This document shows positions 57,566 to 64,000 of a stretch of DNA of 64,000 nucleotides, piece after piece. The notes below the pieces were generated by a model, which was not told the origin of the DNA, did not search any database, and worked only from the letters and a program-made list of their open reading frames with translations. The position numbers and the translations under genes are program-made. The first letter of the stretch is position 1, and every line of letters starts with the position of its first letter. The stretch comes from Dermacentor variabilis (taxonomy: Eukaryota > Arthropoda > Arachnida > Ixodida > Ixodidae), in the NCBI RefSeq assembly GCF_050947875.1, contig NC_134569.1:38915277-38979276 (forward strand). The letters run 5' to 3'.

Positions 57566-58239
57566 CATGGTTGAATTTCTTGTGGCTTATTGTAGATCAG
57601 TAGCAAGAAGGCATTATTTCTGCTCCGACCAGTTAGGTACCTGTGAGCCCATACTGTTGGACAAGTTGTCATAGCTTGCACGGATGGTGCCCATTTTTGT
57701 CTTGTCAGTCGTGCTTTTGCTGCAACAGCTGTCAAAGGAACTCTGCTTTTTTGTCCTTCCCCATTATGTTGCCAATCAGGTCGTTAGACCAGTTTCCTAT
57801 TATCAGCTTCACCCACGCCACATGGTGAAACTCGACACTGTTACGATTTTGTTAGCCATCATGCAGACAGTCCAGACTGTAAAACTGCACTGTGACAGAA
57901 ACTAGACCATTTGCTCTATGTATGTTCTTGGTACTTGTGAAGGACATGCTCGGTGGCTAGATCATTGGCACGCATTGCTAACTGGGCACATTTCAAAAGT
58001 CTTCTTTCGGGTCCACGGCTGAAATGCTCTGCACATCAGGGTATTATGGCTTCTGAAAGAGCTGGATATGTGGCTGTAATAAGCATTTCCAGATATTTTA
58101 ATGCTAATAGCATTGTTTGCCTTTGCTATTTTGAAACTGTCTGTCTAGCCTCCTAAGGCGACCCAGTGGCCCAAGTTCACTAACTTCTTGGGTTCCCGGT
58201 TGTGATGACTCTTACTATCCCACTGTCACGATTCCCACT
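57566..58239. other. Intergenic DNA after RBM8A
   Basis: No gene is recognised. A short motif, 'gacccagtggcccaagtt', near 58160 recurs near 59678 and 62975 and marks fragments of one dispersed repeat. Confidence 0.4.
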
Positions 58240-59633
58240 TCGCGGTATTGGCCTCGAGCTCCACCACTGGAAAGGCTGGCGCCACCGTCGGCGTGACGTG
58301 CTAGGAGGGATCACGTGGACATAGCGGCCGCGTCGGCTGCTTCGGGAGCGCCGAAGCGAGCTGAAAACGAGCTTTTGTACGCTGCGGTCCTCATTTAGTG
58401 GCAAAATTTTTCCCCTTCGAGTGTCTCCTTTACAACGCTTGAAAGCACTACAATAGGTAGTGGCTGCCTTTGAGGGCGCGCAACATGGTAGGCTACTGCT
58501 CGGTGCCGCAGGGCCGGACGCACGTAACGGAGGCCGGTGTCAGACTTATTCACACGTAGCCGCAGGACAAGAAGCTGCGTGAAGCTTGGCTCGCGAAACA
58601 TAAAACTGACAAATAGTCATCGGCTAAAACTCTGGTATGCAGCAAGCACAGACGCGAGGAAGATTTCTGCTACGGCGCCCGGTCTGCGATGTTCTGAAAA
58701 CGCGCACTGAGACGCTCGATCCAGTCCGCTGCCCGACTAATGTCATGATGGTTTGGTCTATGAACATGTCGATGCTGTAGATACTGGCAAGTTCAGTGGA
58801 GTGGAAAGGCAGCGGTAAGAAGCACATTTAAAAAAAGCATGGCATATGGTCATGTTTATGTTATGAATTAATGCACTGGATTACAAAAAAAGGAGCAGCG
58901 GGAAATTGCACGCTGAGAACACCGATAAACATACAGTGCGACGCAACTCGAGAAATAATATTGAAAGTTCAAAGAATTTAGAAGAAAAAATATTGAATCG
59001 TCGCGACGGCACATCACAGTCCCTAGGCGTCGAAGTCTCTACAATGAAATTACTTTTGAAACGCTCTGATAGCGCCCACGCAACAATGGTTGCTTGTATA
59101 CTGTCAAATGCTCATATTCTGCGGCCTAAAGCTCATGGCACAGTGCGAAAACGCGCGCGCGGAGAAAGCGAAACAGTGCGCGGACAAGCATGCAGACGCG
59201 CATTCGGTCGCTGCGAATCTGCGCGATCGCTGCATTGAGGCTTCGTTCTATTACGCTCCATTTAGTTATACAAACACTATAAGAACATATTTCACATAGT
59301 TTGCTCTCAGCGTTTACCTGCCTTTCACGCAAGAAGCTGGTTCGGGAGACTTCATCACGGCGACCGCGCGCGCAGTGGCATTCACTGTACGTATTCGGTA
59401 AAGAAATAGAGTCTGTAAACGATTGTGTGCTTTCAGTTTGCCCAAGATTATTATTTAGACAGTAAAAAACATCTCTCGTTTCGAAAGTACTTACAGAAAT
59501 GTCCGGGAGAGCTCGCGCGTGGTGTTTTCAGTGAGCGCTGACAGCAAAACCTATGAGGAGCGCGCCACGTGATCCCTCATACTACGCCAGCGAGGCGCTT
59601 CCGATAGATGGCGAGTCCGTAACTCCTCGCCGC
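58240..59633. mobile_element. P-like THAP element, copy B
   Basis: It aligns with 33444-35694 along its full length, minus the solo LTR and the (GA)n tract. It shares the THAP exon, the ggtttggtctatgaacatgt block, the tgcgacgcaactcgagaaat block and the end gaggcgcttccgatagatgg. It is non-autonomous. Confidence 0.7.
58485..58694 (+). pseudogene. THAP-domain exon, copy B
   Basis: The frame reads MVGYCSVPQGRTHVTEAGVR, then LIHT, a stop, PQDKKLREAWLAKHKTDK, a second stop, then SSAKTLVCSKH. The start ATG is present, unlike copy A. The second cysteine of the C-x4-C pair is Gly. The TAG after IHT is shared with copy A. The splice donor present in copy A is removed by a small deletion. Confidence 0.75.
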
Positions 59634-59639
59634 CTGTCT

Positions 59640-60665
59640 TGCTCTTGTCATGTCATCGTCGTCGCACCTTCTATCCCGACCCAGTGGCCCAAGTTGTCTA
59701 ATAGCTTGGGCCACTAGGTATGTGTTCGGGGCCGTTATGCTCTCGTATTCGTGGCAGCGTCATTCCAGCTTTGTCACCCGACTCCCATCATGCCATCATC
59801 ATTGCATTATCCTTGCACACTCGTCTCATGCCGTCGTCGTCGTGCTGTTTTAAAATTGGCACCACTTCAGTGATGTCATCCTACTGTCGTACTGCCTTCC
59901 TCGTTTCGTCGTCAATCTTTCTTCGTCATTGTATTCTAGTGGTACTTTCGTCATTAATCGCAATTATGTTGCCCTTGTCATGTCGGACAGCCAGTACCGT
60001 GCCTCCATCGTCGGGCCTTTGTCCTAATGACTTCATGGTTGTGCCTTCCATCACTCCAGCTTCGTCATGCTGTCGTCATACAGGTTGGTTTCGTGATACA
60101 GTCATCGTCATGCCATTGTGATGCCATCGTCGTCGTGCATTTGTCATCATACCATCGTCTGGATTCCGTCATGGATGTTTCATTGTTATCATTGTAACTT
60201 TGACATCCGACTCGCGTCATGCCTTTGTTGTCATGTCATCGTTGTCATCACTATGGTATTGTCGTACCACCTTCGTCGATCCATCGACGTCGATCCTTGT
60301 TTGTCATTCTATTGTGATTAAGCCGCCGTTGTCATTGCACAGATTCTACCATGCATTCATTGTCGTACTGTCTTGCCTGTCACACAGTCATCATAATCTC
60401 ATTGTCTTCATGCTGTCGTTAGCACATTGTCATTATACAATAATTTAAATAATGACACTTCATCATTGTCATTCTATTGTCGTTGTACGTCTCTGCCATT
60501 TGATAGGTATCATTGCCTCATCGTCATTCCATACTCACTGCGTTGCTGTCATGCAGTCGTCGTGCCTCCATGTTCATGGGTGACCTTGGCATGCAAGTGC
60601 CATAGCAAAGTAGGACGATATCAGAGTATGTGGAATATAGCTGAAGCTACGATAGTCTTATAATT
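59640..60665. repeat. Degenerate GTC/ATC-rich repeat block
   Basis: About 900 bases are built from variants of 'catcgtcgtc', 'gtcatgc' and 'cattgtcgt', with no fixed period. They are followed by gcatgcaagtgccatagcaa and tggaatatagctgaagctac. Frames in it are low-complexity Ser/His/Cys/Val runs and not genes. A shorter stretch of the same style lies at 61855-61990. Confidence 0.7.
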
Positions 60666-61236
60666 ACCACTACATATCTTAAGTAAATGTGACTTCAGGA
60701 ATATCGCTATGTTGTTTGATTGCTATTTGCACTGCCTCAACAGTCGGACATGAGTTCTGTAATTTCTTAGTGCTTTTTCATGCCCCTCTGCTTCTCTTAT
60801 CTCCACTTTCTCCCTCTTGTTCACCTTACTCTAGTGGCGAGTCACAGTTTAGAACACAGTATCTCAGGCTGACCCCTCATTTCCCTTGTAATCTTTCTCC
60901 ATACATCATAAAAAAAAAAAAGGTCCACCACTGGGAACCAAACTTTTGCTCCTAGGCAGTGTGCAGTTCAGAGCTGGAGACTACTTCGCTATCTTACATT
61001 TGTGCTTGCCAACCTGTGTTCCACAAAGTCCATGAGAGTGAGGGCATCTGTGCGTGTGTCCCAGTGGCAACATGAATATTGGGCAAAGGTCCCGATCTTT
61101 CTACATCTAATAATTTTTTTTTAATGTGTGCATCACAAGAAAGTTGTTCTTGAGAAGATGGCTGCCTTACTGTCAATAGAGTGTACTAGATGGAGGGAGT
61201 GGGTCCAGCACAGGCGCCCCACTGAGGATTTTCTTA

Positions 61237-61790
61237 TTAAAAAGTTGTTGACGCCACCATTGCCTTCACCTGAATGAGCGGCCCCACGCGCTGGCTGGAC
61301 GCTTGTAGTGTCTGAGACCCTACCACAGCCATGTTACTGCAGCTGCATGAAGCTTTGACAGGCGTTTCACTCTGCTGCATCGTTTTGATACTCGGTGGCA
61401 GAAACTGAATTTGTTCCCCATTGAGCTGTAAATAAAATGGAAAAGGAGCAACGGAAACGATGCAAGTGATGCAACAACAGTGCGTCAAGCAGACAACAGT
61501 TACTTGGCCCATGAGCTTGCCTCAGCCAATGGGCACTGCTGAAGGAGCCGGAGCTTCAGATAAAGGCGACGGCAGCACCGCCACAATTTTTGCATGTTTT
61601 GCATCGCCCTTGATGCTTGCCCCACTCCTCCATCTAGTACACTCAAGTCAAAGTCTGCTGCTGTTGTAGCGGATAAGTTGACAGCTGAAGGAATTGCTGA
61701 AGACTTTTTCTTTTTTTCAAGTGACACTCTTTGCCTCATTAACCCGGATGCTGGCTGCTATATTGCGCAATTGGCCGGTACAAGACTGCA
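61237..61790 (-). pseudogene. Decayed multi-exon coding DNA, identity unknown
   Basis: The last exon is 61425-61237: acceptor ccattttatttacag, then LNGEQIQFLPPSIKTMQQSE and 42 more residues to a TAA. Upstream, an exon ending at donor gtaact (about 61511) reads APAPSAVPIG, a stop, then GKLMGQ in phase with it. A frameshift leads to KSSAIPSAVNLSATTAADFD and SVLDGGVGQA, and another to IAASIRVNEAKSVT. The intron is about 85 bases. Retained splice sites argue against a processed copy. I cannot name the protein. The + strand is also partly open here, so the strand assignment rests on the splice signals. Confidence 0.35.
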
Positions 61791-62706
61791 GACCAAGGTG
61801 GACTGGGATGGCAGGTGATGCGATAAGTGTGAACTTGAGCTACAACACAAACATGCTGTCGTCATGGCATTGTAATTTCATCATCATTATTTCACCGTTG
61901 GAAGCCCATCATAATTGTGCCATTGTCGTCATACTGTGATCCATCCCAGCATTGACATCCCAGTGTCGTTATTGGTGGGATTCGCATGTTCAAGTGCCAC
62001 AAGCTTACACTGAGCGAGACATTTTCTGGTGAAAATGCGTCCAGCTTGGTCATGTGCTCTATACTTACAAATTGTGGCTAAACAAGAACAACATTCTTTG
62101 CAAATACCAATGAAAGCTTCATTTAAACAGATTCTTGCAGTGCATAAAATCGGAAGTATCTTGTTTTTTTTTTGTCGTTCCATGCAAGCTACAGACAAAC
62201 AACTTACCCTCAGACTGTTTTGACCAATTTATTTTTTAGCTGGCTCTTGTGATGACTTCAAAGACTGCACATGCATATATATTTAAGGGGTACCGTTGGT
62301 GAAGAATCGGGGCAGTGCAGGTTAAATGCAGCTAAAATTTAGCAAGTAAGTTGCGTGTTTGAATTAAATAAAATTAAAATTCCAGCGGAACCAATTTCAC
62401 AATAATGTCAATGCAATTAGCACTGATGCAATGTATCAGTGCACCATATTGCCAAATTACTCGTGTAGCTGACTTACCAACATCTTGTCTAGCTCAACGG
62501 TCCTTGCTCGATGCATACTCTTGTTTGTTTTGCTTGTTTGGTGCTGACTTTTTAACTTCTCTGTCGCCGACTTCACTTCTTGCTTTTTGTTTTGCTTGTC
62601 TATCTGGGCACCCAACCGGTGGCACGTACCCATTCTGGGGGATTGGCCAAGAATGTTCACACACCTGGTGCCCATTTGTACATACCCAATGACCAAAGTC
62701 ATTCTT

Positions 62707-62935
62707 GAAACCTGCCGCGGTAGCTTAGGAGCTATGGTCTTGTGCTGCTACGCTCGAGACTGCAAGTTTGATCCTGACTGAAGTGGCTGCATTATGCTTG
62801 TGTACTCATATTTATGTGCATGTTAAAGAGCCCCAGGTAACCAAATCAATTCAGAGTCCCCCACTATGGCTTGCCTCATAATTGTATTGCGGTTTTGGCA
62901 TGAAAAAAACCGCAGAATTTAATTTTTTGTCTGTT
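62707..62935 (+). mobile_element. SINE copy, diverged
   Basis: The head is cctgccgcggtagcttagga with agtttgatcctga at the B box; the body has gtgcatgttaaagagcccca and cctcataattgtattgcggt; the tail is aatttaatttttt. All parts of the family are present in order. No clear target duplication. Confidence 0.75.
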
Positions 62936-63429
62936 CTTGCACATACCCAGGGGCACATGCCCTGTCACACATACCTACTGGCCCAAGTTGTCTATTCGGG
63001 CACCCACTCAGTGACCCAAGTTGATGTCAAAGAAGAGGTACACACACACACATACTGAAAAGTGCATGAAGTTCCCCAAGAATGCTAATTGCATTAAAGC
63101 TATCAGAAGGAGATAAGAGGAAGAAAAACTTGTTATTGCAAGTTTTCACCTTTCTTGCCCATTGTGTTCTTTTATCACCATTTGATGCAAACTCAAACCT
63201 GCTGCAGCTGTAACCTACACAGCTAGCAAGAAATGTTGAATTTGGAGCTCAGTGTGCGTTTTATAGAAAATGAACAGTGCACCGTGATGGTAAACTGCAC
63301 TAGCAAGAACACTGCAGGAAAATCCATTTCCACACCCATTCATCCTGTTTTTCACCAGCCTAAGGAACTAAGAAAGCTCTGTATGGCAACTCTACAACTG
63401 CGCATTGCTGATCGTGCGGACTTTTTGTT

Positions 63430-63960
63430 CCCTCTACAGGGAAACGATTTTCTCGTTTCGCCTTGAGCAAGCGACATTATCTACTTCAGCAGAGCTATAT
63501 GGCATTAAGGAGGCCCTTGTGTATGTACTTCGACAGCAACCACCAAAGACATGGGTGATTTTCACAGATTCAAAGGCAGCCCTACAAAGTATGTGGAACA
63601 GGCATAAGCGTTGTAATAACCAACCTGCAGCATTTGACATTGCTTATCTTCACCACAAGGCTAGGATTGCTGAGCATTGCATCTAGTTCCAGTGGATACC
63701 TGGCCATGCCGGTATTTCAGGAAATGAAAAAGCGGATGAAGCTGCCCGAAATGGGCTCCAATACCGCAATTTCAAAAGAAAATCTTTTACAAAAGCCGAC
63801 TCTTCAAACATGGCAAAAAAATATGCCTATAAAAAAAAGAGATCACATTTGGAATCTGCTGCTGCATTATATCAACCCAGAAATTAGACTGAAAATCTTA
63901 CGACCACTTCCTTGACACTTAGAGACGTTGTACCATCATCTTCGACTAAACGTGGCATAC
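63430..63960 (+). pseudogene. LINE RNase H domain remnant
   Basis: The frame from 63405 reads STSAELYGIKEALVYVLRQQ, PKTWVIFTDSKAALQSMWNR and a stop at 63685. The next frame continues FQWIPGHAGISGNEKADEAA. The RNase H acidic residues (E in AELYG, D in FTDSKAA, D in EKADEAA) are all visible. This type I RNase H follows the reverse transcriptase in I/Jockey-type LINEs. The rest of the element is absent or unrecognisable to the left, and the copy may continue past the window. Confidence 0.75.
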
Positions 63961-64000
63961 ACGAACAATTATCAGTACCGCATAGGGCTTACCACTAACC

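Noticed and set aside
59720..60448. Ser/His/Cys-rich open frames of 80 to 133 codons
   Set aside because: They arise from the GTC/ATC-rich degenerate repeat and lack a domain or splice support.

Overview
The window is eukaryotic nuclear DNA: spliced genes with GT-AG introns, AATAAA polyadenylation signals and dense transposable elements. The repeats (a tRNA-headed SINE present in many copies, RTE and RNase H-bearing LINEs, piggyBac, Ty3 and P-like THAP elements, TTAA-flanked MITEs) and the protein sequences point to an arthropod, most probably an ixodid (hard) tick. That assignment is inference from repeat style; no database search was possible.

Two conserved genes can be assembled exon by exon, both on the + strand. 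The first (exons between 3552 and 21749, polyA signal near 22437) encodes the C-terminal 621 residues of a p66/GATAD2 subunit of the NuRD chromatin-remodelling complex; its 5' exons were not found and probably lie left of the window. The second (47886-57457) is a complete six-exon gene for RBM8A/Y14 (tsunagi), the RRM subunit of the exon junction complex, predicted at 172 residues. One acts in chromatin repression and the other in mRNA surveillance; nothing suggests they function together.

Layout: 1-3551 upstream or intronic DNA with fold-back repeats; 3552-22442 p66 gene, whose 13-kb third intron holds a TIR element, an RTE LINE, a piggyBac copy with both ends, and a stack of nested DNA elements; 22443-47885 intergenic DNA dominated by mobile elements (interrupted SINE, LINE 3' ends, large inverted repeats, a MITE containing a P-like THAP element containing a solo LTR, an internally deleted Ty3 element); 47886-57545 RBM8A with SINEs and a TIR element in its introns; 57546-64000 intergenic DNA with a second P-like THAP copy, a degenerate GTC/ATC-rich block, decayed minus-strand exons of unknown identity, a SINE and a LINE RNase H remnant.

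I did not find a credible new multigene system. The most interesting signals are structural: an orderable three-level nest (MITE, then THAP element, then LTR), a sister THAP copy sharing the same inactivating stop, a piggyBac with TTAA duplications and an intron-containing transposase, a gag-to-integrase internal deletion in a Ty3 element, and a tandem duplication of the RBM8A polyadenylation region.
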